DNA of 64,000 bases, from the NCBI RefSeq assembly GCF_014851905.1, contig NZ_JACVAQ010000002.1, positions 992,001-1,056,000 on the forward strand, written 5' to 3'. Positions 53,390 to 62,709 of this stretch are shown here, in pieces. Both the position numbers and the translations under genes were made by a program. Within the stretch, counting starts at the first letter, position 1. Each line of letters opens with the position of its first letter. The notes below the pieces were generated by a model, which was not told the DNA's origin, did not search any database, and saw nothing but the letters and a program-made list of their open reading frames with translations. The stretch is from Pseudomonas sp. PDM14. Its GTDB lineage: Bacteria; Pseudomonadota; Gammaproteobacteria; Pseudomonadales; Pseudomonadaceae.

Positions 53390-55498
53390 TCAGGCTGCTT
53401 CGACCTTCACCGGCACGCCGTTGAGGGCGGCATTGCCGGAGACTGCGTCGAGTTGTCGCTCGTCGGTCAGGTCGTTGGCACTGGCACCCGGCTGCGCACT
53501 GGCGATCCCCATCTGTACACCCGGACGCGCATGGCCCCAGCCGTGTGGCAGGCTGACCACGCCCTGCATCATCTCGTCGCTGCCCTGCACTTCCACCTCG
53601 ATCATGCCGACCCGCGATTGCACGCGCACGCGCTGACCATCGCTGAGGCTGCGCCCGGCCATGTCCTGCGGGTGCATGAGCAACTGGTGACGCGGCTTGC
53701 CCTTCACCAGACGCTGGTAGTTGTGCATCCAGGAGTTGTTGCTGCGCACGTGGCGGCGACCGATCAGCACCAGCTCGCCTTCGGCCGGTTGCGGCTGCGC
53801 AGCGAAACGCTGCAGATCACCCAGCAGCTGCGCCGGCGCCGCTTCGACCTGTTGCGAGGCGGTCTTCAGGCGCTCGGCCAGGTTGCTCTGCAGCGGCCCC
53901 AGGTCGATGCCATGGGGATGCTCGCGCACGACCGCGAGGTTGAGCTGGCGCTCGGACTTGTCGCCGTAGGGGCCGAAGCGCAGGCCCATGTCGATCATCT
54001 GCTGCGGCGGCACGGTGCTCTTGAGCTCCTGTCCGGTCTTCTCGGCGAAGGCCTTGGCCAGGCCGATGAAGATTTCCCAGTCGTGCAGCGCACCGTCGGG
54101 CTTGTCCAGCACCGCTTCGTTGAAGCGGGTGACATTGCGCACGGCGAACATGTTGAAGGTAGTGTCGTAGTGATCGTGCTCCAGCGGCGCGGTCGGCGGC
54201 AGGATCAGGTCGGCGTAGCGCGTGCTCTCGTTGATATAGAAGTCGACGCTGAGCATGAACTCCAGGCCATCCAGTGCTTCTTCCAGCTGCCGGCCATTGG
54301 GCGTGGACAGTACCGGGTTGCCAGCCACGGTGATCAGCGCGCGCACCTGGCCTTCGCCGGCAGTAAGCATCTCTTCGGCCAGCGCCGCCACCGGCAGCTC
54401 GCCGGCATACTCCGGCAAGCCGGACACACGGCTCTGCCAGCGGTTGAAGTTGCCACCAGAGCTGCTCGCCACCAGATCGATGGCTGGAGTGGTGCACAGC
54501 GCACCACCGGGTTGGTCGAGGTTGCCGGTAACCAGGTTGATCAGCTGGATCAGCCAATGGCAAAGGCTGCCGAAGGCCTGGGTCGAAACGCCCATGCGCC
54601 CGTAGCAGACTGCCGACGGCGCCGCGGCAAACTCGCGCGCCAGCAGGCGAATGGCCTCGGCCGGTACACCGCAGCGCGCGCTCATCGCCTCGGCGCTGAA
54701 GCCGGCGATAGCCTCGCGCACGGACTCAAGACCGGCCACCGGAAGATGACTGGTACGAGTCAGGTTTTCCTCGAACAGGGTGTTGAGCAGGCCCAGCAGC
54801 AGCGCCGCGTCATTGCCGGGGCGGACGAACACGTGCTGGTCGGCCATGGCCGCGGTCTCGCTGCGCCGCGGATCGACCACCACCAGTTTGCCGCCGCGTG
54901 CCTTCAAGGCTTTCAGGCGCTTCTCCACGTCCGGCACGGTCATGATGCTGCCGTTGGACGCCAGCGGGTTGCCACCGAGGATCAGCATGAACTGGGTGTG
55001 GTCGATGTCCGGGATCGGCAGTAGCAGGCCGTGGCCGTACATCAGGTAGCTGGTCAGGTGATGGGGCAACTGGTCGACCGAGGTGGCCGAGTAGCGGTTG
55101 CGCGTCTTCAGCTGACCAAGGAAGTAGTTGCTGTGGGTCATCAGCCCGTAGTTGTGCACGCTCGGGTTGCCCTGGTACACGGCCACGGCGCTCTTGCCAT
55201 GCTCCGCCTGGATCGCCGCCAGGCGCTCGGCGACCAGGACGAAGGCGTCGTCCCAGCCGATCGGCTGCCACTCGTTGCCGATGCGCCGCATGGGTTGGCG
55301 GATGCGATCGGGATCATGCTGGATGTCCTGCAGGGCCACCGCCTTGGGGCAAATGTGGCCGCGGCTGAAACTGTCCAGTGGGTCGCCCTTGATCGACAGG
55401 ATCTGCTGGCTACCGTCGTCCAGGCGTTCGGTTTCGATGTTCAGGCCGCAGATGGCTTCGCAGAGATGGCACGCACGGTGATGGAGGGTCTTGGTCAT
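53390..55498 (-). CDS. Molybdopterin-dependent oxidoreductase with [4Fe-4S] cluster
   Basis: 702 residues. The N-terminus has the cluster motif CHLCEAICGL, with the fourth Cys in GHICPKAV. The DMSO reductase family domains follow (..HSNYFLGQLKTRNRYSATSVD.., ..DPRRSETAAMADQHVFV..), with a C-terminal molydopterin dinucleotide-binding domain (..SNNSWMHNYQRLVKGKPRHQ..). There is no Tat signal and no partner subunit gene, so it is probably a cytoplasmic single-subunit enzyme. The substrate is not predictable. Confidence 0.9.
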   Translation of the reverse strand: MTKTLHHRACHLCEAICGLNIETERLDDGSQQILSIKGDPLDSFSRGHICPKAVALQDIQHDPDRIRQPMRRIGNEWQPIGWDDAFVLVAERLAAIQAEHGKSAVAVYQGNPSVHNYGLMTHSNYFLGQLKTRNRYSATSVDQLPHHLTSYLMYGHGLLLPIPDIDHTQFMLILGGNPLASNGSIMTVPDVEKRLKALKARGGKLVVVDPRRSETAAMADQHVFVRPGNDAALLLGLLNTLFEENLTRTSHLPVAGLESVREAIAGFSAEAMSARCGVPAEAIRLLAREFAAAPSAVCYGRMGVSTQAFGSLCHWLIQLINLVTGNLDQPGGALCTTPAIDLVASSSGGNFNRWQSRVSGLPEYAGELPVAALAEEMLTAGEGQVRALITVAGNPVLSTPNGRQLEEALDGLEFMLSVDFYINESTRYADLILPPTAPLEHDHYDTTFNMFAVRNVTRFNEAVLDKPDGALHDWEIFIGLAKAFAEKTGQELKSTVPPQQMIDMGLRFGPYGDKSERQLNLAVVREHPHGIDLGPLQSNLAERLKTASQQVEAAPAQLLGDLQRFAAQPQPAEGELVLIGRRHVRSNNSWMHNYQRLVKGKPRHQLLMHPQDMAGRSLSDGQRVRVQSRVGMIEVEVQGSDEMMQGVVSLPHGWGHARPGVQMGIASAQPGASANDLTDERQLDAVSGNAALNGVPVKVEAA

Positions 55499-55819
55499 GG
55501 CCTAGCCTCTTATGGTGTTCGAGACGACCGGTCGGGTCGTGAACCCTGACTATGGCGGCAGACCCTGCGCGGCGCCAGAGTAGTCAGCCGCGTGAATCGA
55601 GCGCCATCATGCCCGGCGATGCAGCCTGCCGGCTGGCAGAAAACGGCTCTGATTCAACCGCTTGCGGGCCATCAATTTGCTCCTGTGCGACATTAGCGGA
55701 TAAGATCCGCCTTCCCCGTTTGTCGCCCCCACGCGGCTCCAGCCGCTGTCCGGTCTGCTTTTTTCCATTGTTTCCTGCTCCCGGAACGGCGACTCGTTGT
55801 TGAATTAAGGTAGTTAATG
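55499..55819. other. Divergent region, molybdopterin oxidoreductase / argF
   Basis: About 320 bases with no gene. It includes a GCGGAT-AAG-ATCCGC palindrome at 55696-55710 preceded by TGTGCGACATTA, which faintly resembles a Pseudomonas ArgR half-site (TGTCGC). argF is ArgR-repressed in P. aeruginosa, so an operator here is plausible but not shown. Confidence 0.4.
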
Positions 55820-56740
55820 ATGAGCGCTAGACACTTTCTCTCGTTGATGGACTGTACTCCCCAGGAACTGGGCAGTCTGATCCGTCGCGCTATCGAGCTG
55901 AAGGATCTGCGCAAGCGCAGCGTGCTGTTCGAACCGCTGAAAAATCGTGTGCTGGGGATGATCTTCGAGAAGGCGTCCACCCGTACCCGGTTGTCCTTCG
56001 AGGCCGGCATGATCCAGCTTGGCGGCCAGGCCATCTTCCTCTCGCCGCGCGACACCCAACTCGGCCGTGGCGAGCCGATCGCCGACAGCGCCAAGGTCAT
56101 GTCACGCATGCTCGACGCGGTGATGATCCGTACCTTCGCCCACAGTACCCTCACGGAGTTCGCCGCCCACTCGCAGGTGCCGGTGATCAACGGCCTGTCC
56201 GATGACCTGCACCCCTGCCAGCTGCTGGCCGACATGCAGACCTTCATCGAGCAGCGCGGCAGCATCGCCGGCAAGACCGTGGCCTGGGTCGGTGACGGCA
56301 ACAACATGTGCAACACCTATATAGAAGCGGCGCAGCAGTTCGACTTCCAGCTGCGCATCGCCTGCCCACAAGGCTACGAGCCCAAGGCCGAATTCCTCGC
56401 CGCCGCAGGCGAGCGCGTGCGCATCGTGCGTGACCCGCGTGAAGCCGTGGCCGGCGCGCACCTGGTGAGCACCGATGTGTGGACCTCCATGGGTCAGGAA
56501 GAGGAAGCCGCCGAGCGCCTCGCCCTGTTCAAGCCCTACCAGGTCAGTCGCGCCCTGCTCGATGCCGCCGATCCGTCGGTGATCTTCCTGCACTGCCTGC
56601 CCGCCCACCGCGGCGAGGAGATCAGTGAAGACCTGCTCGACGACCCGCGCGCCCTCGCCTGGGACCAGGCGGAAAACCGCCTGCACGCGCAGAAGGCGCT
56701 GCTCGAACTTCTCGTTGAACCGGCGTACCACCACGCATGA
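55820..56740 (+). CDS. argF: Anabolic ornithine carbamoyltransferase
   Basis: 306 residues from the second ATG (55820, [20 protein letters not shown]), which matches the known Pseudomonas ArgF start; ATG 55817 adds one Met. Carbamoyl phosphate motif [16 protein letters not shown], ornithine motif [12 protein letters not shown] and [13 protein letters not shown]. It makes citrulline from ornithine and carbamoyl phosphate in arginine synthesis. It overlaps the following ABC ATPase gene by four bases. Confidence 0.96.
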   Translation: MSARHFLSLMDCTPQELGSLIRRAIELKDLRKRSVLFEPLKNRVLGMIFEKASTRTRLSFEAGMIQLGGQAIFLSPRDTQLGRGEPIADSAKVMSRMLDAVMIRTFAHSTLTEFAAHSQVPVINGLSDDLHPCQLLADMQTFIEQRGSIAGKTVAWVGDGNNMCNTYIEAAQQFDFQLRIACPQGYEPKAEFLAAAGERVRIVRDPREAVAGAHLVSTDVWTSMGQEEEAAERLALFKPYQVSRALLDAADPSVIFLHCLPAHRGEEISEDLLDDPRALAWDQAENRLHAQKALLELLVEPAYHHA

Positions 56741-57843
56741 GCCATTCGATGCTTCTCAGCCTGCGCGGGCTCGCCTGCGGCTACCACGAACACCGCGTGG
56801 TGCAGCAGCTCAACCTGCACCTGAACGCCGGCGATATCGGCTGCCTGCTCGGCCCGTCCGGCTGCGGCAAGACCACCACGCTGCGCGCCATCGCCGGCTT
56901 CGAGCCGGTGCACGAGGGCGAGATCCAGCTGGCCGGGGAGGTCATCTCCCGCGCCGGTTTCACCCTCGCCCCGGAGAAACGGCGGATCGGCATGGTGTTC
57001 CAGGACTACGCCCTGTTCCCACACCTGACCGTGGCCGAGAACGTCGCCTTCGGCATCCGCAAGCACCCACAGCGCGAGCAGGTCACCCATGAGCTGCTGG
57101 AACTGGTCAACCTCGCCCAGCTCGGCAAGCGCTACCCGCACGAGCTGTCCGGCGGCCAGCAGCAGCGCGTCTCGCTGGCCCGCGCCCTGGCGCCGGAGCC
57201 GCAGCTGCTGCTGCTCGACGAGCCCTTCTCCAACCTCGATGGGGAACTGCGCCGGCGCCTCAGCCACGAGGTGCGCGACATCCTCAAGGCGCGCGGCACC
57301 AGCGCTATCCTGGTCACCCACGACCAGGAAGAAGCCTTCGCCGTCAGCGATCAGGTCGGCGTATTCAAGGATGGCCGGCTGGAGCAGTGGGACACGCCCT
57401 ACAACCTCTACCACGAGCCCGCCACGCCCTTCGTCGCCAGCTTCGTCGGCCAGGGTTACTTCATCCGCGGTCAGTTGCTGACCCCGGACACGGTGCAGAC
57501 CGAGCTCGGCGTGATCCGCGGCAACCGTGCCTACACCTGGCCGGAAGGCAGTGCGGTGGACGTGCTGCTGCGCCCCGACGACATCGTCTACGCCCCGGAC
57601 AGCCCGCTGCAGGCGCAGATCGTCGGCAAGACCTTCCTCGGCGCCGCCACCCTGTACCGCCTGCAACTGCCGACCGGCACCCAGCTCGAGGCAATCTTCC
57701 CCAGCCACGCCGACCACGCGCCCGGTCAGCACGTTGGCATTCGCGTCGCCGCCGACCACCTGGTGGTGTTCGCCGCCCAGGGCAGCGTCGCTGCGCAGGT
57801 CAGCCTCAAGGAATCCGGCGTCCGCCGCTACAGCGGCAGCTGA
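56737..57843 (+). CDS. Orphan ABC transporter ATP-binding protein (FbpC/PotA-like)
   Basis: 368 residues. Walker A is [10 protein letters not shown], the Q-loop is in [13 protein letters not shown], the signature is [15 protein letters not shown], Walker B is [12 protein letters not shown], and the switch His is in [14 protein letters not shown]-terminal TOBE-like domain (about 240-368) indicates an importer of the iron(III), spermidine or thiosulfate group. No permease or binding protein gene adjoins it. It is translationally coupled to argF by an ATGA overlap. Confidence 0.92.
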   Translation: MSHSMLLSLRGLACGYHEHRVVQQLNLHLNAGDIGCLLGPSGCGKTTTLRAIAGFEPVHEGEIQLAGEVISRAGFTLAPEKRRIGMVFQDYALFPHLTVAENVAFGIRKHPQREQVTHELLELVNLAQLGKRYPHELSGGQQQRVSLARALAPEPQLLLLDEPFSNLDGELRRRLSHEVRDILKARGTSAILVTHDQEEAFAVSDQVGVFKDGRLEQWDTPYNLYHEPATPFVASFVGQGYFIRGQLLTPDTVQTELGVIRGNRAYTWPEGSAVDVLLRPDDIVYAPDSPLQAQIVGKTFLGAATLYRLQLPTGTQLEAIFPSHADHAPGQHVGIRVAADHLVVFAAQGSVAAQVSLKESGVRRYSGS

Positions 57844-57847
57844 GACA

Positions 57848-57874
57848 GGGCGGCGTTGGCCGCCCATTTTCTTT
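57848..57874 (+). terminator. Rho-independent terminator after the argF operon
   Basis: GGGCGGC-GTTG-GCCGCCC followed by ATTTTCTTT on the plus strand, five bases after the ATPase stop. Confidence 0.85.
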
Positions 57875-58653
57875 CAGATGAACAGCGTTCCGCTGCTGAC
57901 CAGCACGGCATGGCCGGCGATCTTCACCCGCTCGCCCGCCAGCCGGCAATGCAGCTCGCCGCCGCGTGCCGAGCACTGGTAGGCGAGCAGCTCGCTCTTG
58001 CCCAGGCGCGCCGCCCAGTAGGGAATCAGCGCGCAATGGGTCGAACCGGTCACCGGGTCTTCGTTGATGCCGATACCCGGGGCGAAGTAGCGCGACACGA
58101 AATCGTGCGCCTCGCCCGGCGCAGTGACGATCACCCCCAGCCCCGGCAACTGCGCCAGCGCCACCAGATCCGGCAAGCAGGCACGCACCGCCTGCTCCGA
58201 TTCGAGCACCGCCATCAGCTCGGCGCCCTGCTGCACTGCCACCACGCGCTGCCCGAGAATCCGCTCCAGTTCGGCGGTGACCGGCGCATCCGTCAACCTG
58301 GCCGTGGGGAAATCCAGCACCAGACGGCCTTGCTCGCGAGTGACGCTGAGCGCGCCGGACTGGCAGATGAAGTCCAGGCGCTCGCCCGGCTCGCGGTAGA
58401 TCTCGAACAGTGCATGGGCGCTGGCCAGGGTGGCATGGCCACAGAGCGGCACCTCGGCGGCCGGGGTGAACCAGCGAATGTGCCAGCGTGCACCGTCGCG
58501 CACGACGAAGGCGGTTTCCGCCTGGTTGTGTTCGGCAGCGATCTGCTGCATCAGGCTGTCGGCCAGCCAGGTGTCGAGGCGGTAGACCACCGCGGGATTA
58601 CCGCTGAAAGCACGCTGGGTGAAGGCATCGATCTGGTGGAATTCGAGGGGCAT
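57874..58653 (-). CDS. PhzF family isomerase-like protein
   Basis: 259 residues from ATG 58653 (MPLEFHQIDAFTQRAFSGNP). PhzF/diaminopimelate-epimerase-like fold: ..AEHNQAETAFVVRDG.. with the catalytic Glu, ..LCGHATLASAHALFE.. and ..DPVTGSTHCALIPYWAARLG.. Most members outside phenazine operons have no known substrate. No phenazine genes are near. Confidence 0.9.
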   Translation of the reverse strand: MPLEFHQIDAFTQRAFSGNPAVVYRLDTWLADSLMQQIAAEHNQAETAFVVRDGARWHIRWFTPAAEVPLCGHATLASAHALFEIYREPGERLDFICQSGALSVTREQGRLVLDFPTARLTDAPVTAELERILGQRVVAVQQGAELMAVLESEQAVRACLPDLVALAQLPGLGVIVTAPGEAHDFVSRYFAPGIGINEDPVTGSTHCALIPYWAARLGKSELLAYQCSARGGELHCRLAGERVKIAGHAVLVSSGTLFI

Positions 58654-58748
58654 GGACGAGGCATTCCTGTTGCAGATGAAGACCGTCAGCATGCCAGCTT
58701 GGCGACCCGCCCCGCGCCATACAGTCCGCCGCGATTACGCCATAACAC

Positions 58749-59528
58749 TCACTTTTTCACGCCGTACTCGACCAGCAACGCCTGCAGGCGGCCATTGGCG
58801 CGATAGCGCTGCAAGCCGCGCTCGAACAGGTCGACATAGCGCTTGCTGTGGACATGGGTCGGCGAGAACGCCAGGTAGATCGGCACGTCCGGCTCGCGGC
58901 AACCGGCCTCACGCAGCGGCTCGTGCCCGGCACTGGCCAGGGTCGATTGCATCACCCAGCTGTTTTCCAACACCACGTCGAGCCGCCCGCGCTGCAACTT
59001 GCCGAGGTTCAGCTCCAGGGCGTTGTCGCCGGCCACGGCCTGCACCTGATCGGTCTTGCCGTGCTTCTTCACGTAGGCGTTCAACTGCTCGCCGTAGCTG
59101 TAGTCGTTGATCACGCCCAGGCGCTGGCCGGGCAACGACGTCACGCCACGGTAATCCCAGGTCGAGTCCGTGCGCGTGTAGAAGCAGTAGCGCGACTGCG
59201 CCACGGGCGTGGGCGTGAAGAGAAAGTCGGGGGCGTCCTCGACACCGGCGCCGATCGCCGCATTCAGTTCACCGGCGCGCACCTCGCGCAGGGTGCGGGC
59301 CCAGTTGAGGGTTTGGTACTGCACCTGAATACCGGCCTCGGCGAAGATCTCCTGCGCCAGCTCGACGAAGATGCCGGGCTGCGCCGAGCCCGGCACGCAG
59401 TTCACCGGGCACCAGATGTCCCCGGCGATGACCAGGGTTTCCGCCTGCGCGGCGCCGAGCAGGCCGGTACTCAGCAGCATTCCCTGCAGGCTGTTACGCA
59501 GGCGTCTCGAAGCACTTCGATTGGGCAT
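58749..59528 (-). CDS. Periplasmic solute-binding protein (SBP_bac_3 type)
   Basis: 259 residues with a signal peptide (..LRNSLQGMLLSTGLLGAAQA). The mature protein matches amino-acid-binding family 3 (..FVELAQEIFAEAGIQVQYQT.., ..LDVVLENSWVMQSTLASAG..). Two cysteines near the N-terminus (IWCPVNCVPG) may form a disulfide. No transporter genes adjoin it, so it may be a stand-alone sensor-type protein. Confidence 0.87.
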   Translation of the reverse strand: MPNRSASRRLRNSLQGMLLSTGLLGAAQAETLVIAGDIWCPVNCVPGSAQPGIFVELAQEIFAEAGIQVQYQTLNWARTLREVRAGELNAAIGAGVEDAPDFLFTPTPVAQSRYCFYTRTDSTWDYRGVTSLPGQRLGVINDYSYGEQLNAYVKKHGKTDQVQAVAGDNALELNLGKLQRGRLDVVLENSWVMQSTLASAGHEPLREAGCREPDVPIYLAFSPTHVHSKRYVDLFERGLQRYRANGRLQALLVEYGVKK

Positions 59529-59579
59529 GCGTGCGTCCTCCGTTCCGTGAAGCCGACGATCTCTACCGTTGTACAGCCA

Positions 59580-61067
59580 TCACGCCTCGCTGCGCACCCT
59601 CTTTACCGCATCCAGCCAACCCTCATAGAGGCGAATGCGATGAGCGGCGTCAATCCGCGGGGTGAAGCGGTGCTGACGGTGCCAGTGACTGGCGATCTCT
59701 TCCAGGTCGCGGTACAGCCCGGCCTGCAGCCCGGCCAGGTAGGCCACGCCCAGTGCCGTGGTCTCGGTGACCTGCGGGCGCTCCACCGGCACGCCGAGAA
59801 TGTCGGCGAGAAACTGCATGACCCAGTTGTTGACCACCATGCCGCCGTCCACGCGCAGCGCACTGGGCTCGGCGGCGCCGTCCTGGCGCATGGCTTCGAG
59901 CAGGTCGCGGGTCTGATAGCAGACCGACTGCAGGCCGGCGGTGACGATTTCCTTGATCCCGGTATCGCGGGTCAGGCCGAAGATCGCGCCGCGCGCCTTG
60001 GGGTCCCAGTACGGCGCGCCGAGACCGGTGAACGCCGGCACCAGGTATACGCCGCAGGAGTCGCCGGTCTGCTCGGCCAATGGCTCGGTGTCGCGCGCAT
60101 CGCTGATCAGCTTGATGCCGTCGCGCAGCCACTGCACCGCGGCGCCGGCGACGAAGATGCTGCCCTCCACGGCGTAGGTGACTTCGCCCTTGAGGCGATA
60201 GCCGACGGTGGTCAGCAGGCGGTTCTTCGACACCACCGGCGTGCTGCCGGTGTTCTGGATCATGAAGCAGCCGGTGCCGTAGGTGCTCTTGACCATGCCG
60301 CGGCTGAAGCAGGCCTGGCCGATCAGCGCAGCCTGCTGGTCGCCGGCCATGCCCAGCACCGGAATTGCCGCGCCGAGCAGCTCCGCGTCGGTCACGCCGA
60401 ACTCGGCGGCGCAGTCGAGCACCTCGGGCAGCAGGCTGCGCGGGATGTCGAACAGCGCCAGCAGGTCGTCGTCCCATTGCTGGCTGTGGATGTTGAACAG
60501 CAGCGTGCGCGAGGCGTTGCTGGCGTCGGTGCGGTGCACCTTGCCGCCGGTCAGGCGCCACAGCAGGAAGCTGTCGACGGTGCCGAAGCGCAGTTCGCCG
60601 CGCTCGGCCCGCTCGCGGGCGCCGGGCACGTTTTCCAGGGTCCAGCGCAACTTGGTCGCGGAGAAGTACGGGTCGATCAGCAGGCCGGTGCGCTCGCTGA
60701 CCAGGTCTTCATGGCCGGCATCCTTGAGCGAGGCGCAGTAGTCGGCGGTGCGCCGGTCCTGCCAGACGATGGCCGGGTGGATCGCCTCGCCGGTCTTGGC
60801 ATCCCACACCAGCGTGGTCTCGCGCTGATTGGTGATGCCGATGGCGCGGATGTCCGTGGCCTTGACGCCCTGCTGGGCCAGCGCCTGGCGGCAGACCTTG
60901 AGCGTGCTCAGCCAGATCTCCTCGGCGTCGTGCTCGACCCAGCCGTCCTTGGGGAAGTACTGCTTGAACTCCTGCTGCGCGCGCGCCAGGGGCAGGCCCT
61001 GGGCACTGAAGACGATGGCACGGGAACTGGTGGTGCCCTGGTCGATGGCAAGCAGGTAGTGGGTCAT
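59580..61067 (-). CDS. glpK: Glycerol kinase
   Basis: 495 residues from ATG 61067 ([20 protein letters not shown]). FGGY kinase motifs: DQGTTSSRA for phosphate binding, ..[11 protein letters not shown].. for glycerol, [27 protein letters not shown] region, and ..[14 protein letters not shown].. It phosphorylates glycerol to glycerol-3-phosphate. glpF is not in its usual place just upstream; a ybaK gene is there instead (99 bases). The pair faces glpR-glpD. Confidence 0.96.
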   Translation of the reverse strand: MTHYLLAIDQGTTSSRAIVFSAQGLPLARAQQEFKQYFPKDGWVEHDAEEIWLSTLKVCRQALAQQGVKATDIRAIGITNQRETTLVWDAKTGEAIHPAIVWQDRRTADYCASLKDAGHEDLVSERTGLLIDPYFSATKLRWTLENVPGARERAERGELRFGTVDSFLLWRLTGGKVHRTDASNASRTLLFNIHSQQWDDDLLALFDIPRSLLPEVLDCAAEFGVTDAELLGAAIPVLGMAGDQQAALIGQACFSRGMVKSTYGTGCFMIQNTGSTPVVSKNRLLTTVGYRLKGEVTYAVEGSIFVAGAAVQWLRDGIKLISDARDTEPLAEQTGDSCGVYLVPAFTGLGAPYWDPKARGAIFGLTRDTGIKEIVTAGLQSVCYQTRDLLEAMRQDGAAEPSALRVDGGMVVNNWVMQFLADILGVPVERPQVTETTALGVAYLAGLQAGLYRDLEEIASHWHRQHRFTPRIDAAHRIRLYEGWLDAVKRVRSEA

Positions 61068-61166
61068 GCAGGTTTCCTTGTTGTTATGGGGTGGCATTCA
61101 AACCGTGCGGGCCTCGCGAGCGGCCCGGCAGTCGATCATGTGCAAGCGCAGCCGGCGTCTACACCG

Positions 61167-61637
61167 TCAGCCGCGGCCGATATCGGCGAAATGGCCCTGG
61201 GTGTGCTGCGCCAGCACCTCGGCGGCCAGTTCCACCTCCAGGCCGCGCCGGCCGGCGCTGACATGGATGGTCGGGTACTGCTGCGCCGAGGCGTCGATGA
61301 AGGTACGCAGGCGCTTCTTCTGCCCCAGCGGGCTGATGCCACCGACCAGGTAGCCGGTGGCCCGCTGCGCGGCCTGCGGGTCGGCCATGTCGGCCTTCTT
61401 GATTCCCGCCGCCTGGGCCAGGGCCTTGAGGTCGAGGGTGCCGGCCACCGGCACCACGGCGACCAGCAGCTCACCCTTTTCGCTGGCGGCGAGCAGGGTC
61501 TTGAACACCCGCTGCGGCTCGATACCGAGCTTTTCCGCCGCTTCCAAACCGTAGGACGGCGCCTTGGGATCGTGCGCATAACTGTGCACGCTGTGTACGG
61601 CCTTGGCCTTCTTCAACAGATCGATGGCTGGAGTCAT
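61167..61637 (-). CDS. ybaK: Cys-tRNA(Pro)/Cys-tRNA(Cys) deacylase YbaK
   Basis: 156 residues, the usual size. YbaK/EbsC pattern: ..AVHSVHSYAHDPKAPSYGLE.., ..LGIEPQRVFKTLLA.., conserved Lys, and ..GYLVGGISPLGQKKRLRTFI.. It removes cysteine from mischarged tRNA-Pro. It is the first gene before glpK on the same strand. Two TGTTCGA half-sites overlap its start region, so it may share GlpR control with glpK. Confidence 0.93.
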   Translation of the reverse strand: MTPAIDLLKKAKAVHSVHSYAHDPKAPSYGLEAAEKLGIEPQRVFKTLLAASEKGELLVAVVPVAGTLDLKALAQAAGIKKADMADPQAAQRATGYLVGGISPLGQKKRLRTFIDASAQQYPTIHVSAGRRGLEVELAAEVLAQHTQGHFADIGRG

Positions 61638-61660
61638 GTTCGAATGTGAAAATTGTTCGA
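61637..61660. promoter_or_regulatory. Possible GlpR half-sites before ybaK-glpK
   Basis: TGTTCGA occurs twice, at 61637-61643 and 61654-61660, at and just upstream of the ybaK start. TGTTCGA matches half of the enterobacterial GlpR operator. The copies are direct rather than inverted repeats. Confidence 0.45.
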
Positions 61661-61811
61661 TGAATTGCGCTACCTTAGCGGAAAAAACTGCCAGGAGCAG
61701 TTTTTAACGTCGTACCGCGACGGCCATAGCGTAACGCCTAACGGCCGGTCACAAGAATCGTCAGCCGACCACACCTCGCTATAATGCCGCGCGACAGACC
61801 AAGGACCGCCC

Positions 61812-62570
61812 ATGAGCCTCCCGCCCCGCCAGCACAGCATCCTCGAACGCACCCGCGAACGCGGCTACGTCAGCATCGACGAACTGGCCGCGGCCTTCGC
61901 CGTCACCCCGCAGACCATTCGCCGCGACATCAACCAGATGGCCGAACTGGGCCTGCTGCGGCGTACCCACGGTGGTGCCGCCAGCGATGGCTCGAGCACG
62001 CAGAACACCGCCTACGCCATGCGCGCCGGGCTGATGCGCGACGACAAGCAGCGCATCGCCGAAGCTATCGCCGCGCAGATCCCCGATCACGCCTCGCTGT
62101 TCATCAACATCGGCACCACCACCGAATCCATCGCCCGCGCCCTGCTCAACCACAAGGGCCTGAAGGTGATCACCAACAACCTGCACGTAGCCGCGCAACT
62201 CAGCACCAAGCCGGATTTCGAAGTGCTGGTGGCCGGCGGCACGGTGCGCAGCGACGGCGGCGTAGTCGGCCAGGCGGCGGTCGATTTCATCAACCAGTTC
62301 AAGGTCGACTTCGCCCTGGTCGGCATCAGCGGCATCGACGAAGACGGCAGCCTGCTCGACTTCGATTACCAGGAAGTGCGTGTCTCCCAGGCGATCATCG
62401 ACAACGCACGACAGGTCTACCTGGCCGCCGACTCCAGCAAGTTCGGCCGCAACGCCGTGGTTCGCCTCGGCCCGATCAGCCTGGTCGACCGCGTCTACAC
62501 CGACGCCCCACCCTCGCCCGCCCTGGCGCGCCTGCTCACCGAGCGGAAGATCCAGCTCAACGTCGTCTGA
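61812..62570 (+). CDS. glpR: Glycerol-3-phosphate regulon repressor GlpR
   Basis: 252 residues, DeoR family. The helix-turn-helix is ..[22 protein letters not shown].. near residues 20-40. The effector domain contains ..[18 protein letters not shown].. and the phosphosugar-binding pattern to the C-terminus. It represses glp genes until glycerol-3-phosphate binds. It precedes glpD on the same strand by 139 bases and diverges from ybaK-glpK. Confidence 0.95.
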   Translation: MSLPPRQHSILERTRERGYVSIDELAAAFAVTPQTIRRDINQMAELGLLRRTHGGAASDGSSTQNTAYAMRAGLMRDDKQRIAEAIAAQIPDHASLFINIGTTTESIARALLNHKGLKVITNNLHVAAQLSTKPDFEVLVAGGTVRSDGGVVGQAAVDFINQFKVDFALVGISGIDEDGSLLDFDYQEVRVSQAIIDNARQVYLAADSSKFGRNAVVRLGPISLVDRVYTDAPPSPALARLLTERKIQLNVV

Positions 62571-62670
62571 CGGCGCGTTCACGGCGCCCGAATCCCTGGG
62601 ACGATCTGACGTGCGGCCCGCTTTCGGGGTGGCGCGAGCAGCTGGCTTCGACTAGCATATTTTCGGAAAC

Positions 62671-62684
62671 GAACATTAATGTTC
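62671..62684. promoter_or_regulatory. Probable GlpR operator upstream of glpD
   Basis: Perfect palindrome GAACATTAATGTTC, 25 bases before the glpD start. GAACAT/ATGTTC half-sites match the GlpR operator pattern of other gammaproteobacteria. The local sequence is AT-rich and likely contains the glpD promoter. Confidence 0.65.
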
Positions 62685-62709
62685 ATTTTAAAACTCTCCG
62701 GTGCTTGCC

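Noticed and set aside
53453..55024. A 523-codon plus-strand frame opposite the molybdopterin oxidoreductase
   Set aside because: No motifs; the minus-strand product has its full iron-sulfur and cofactor motifs.
55696..55710. GCGGAT/ATCCGC palindrome considered as a proven ArgR operator
   Set aside because: Match to the Pseudomonas ArgR pattern is too weak to call; kept only as a note on the intergenic region.
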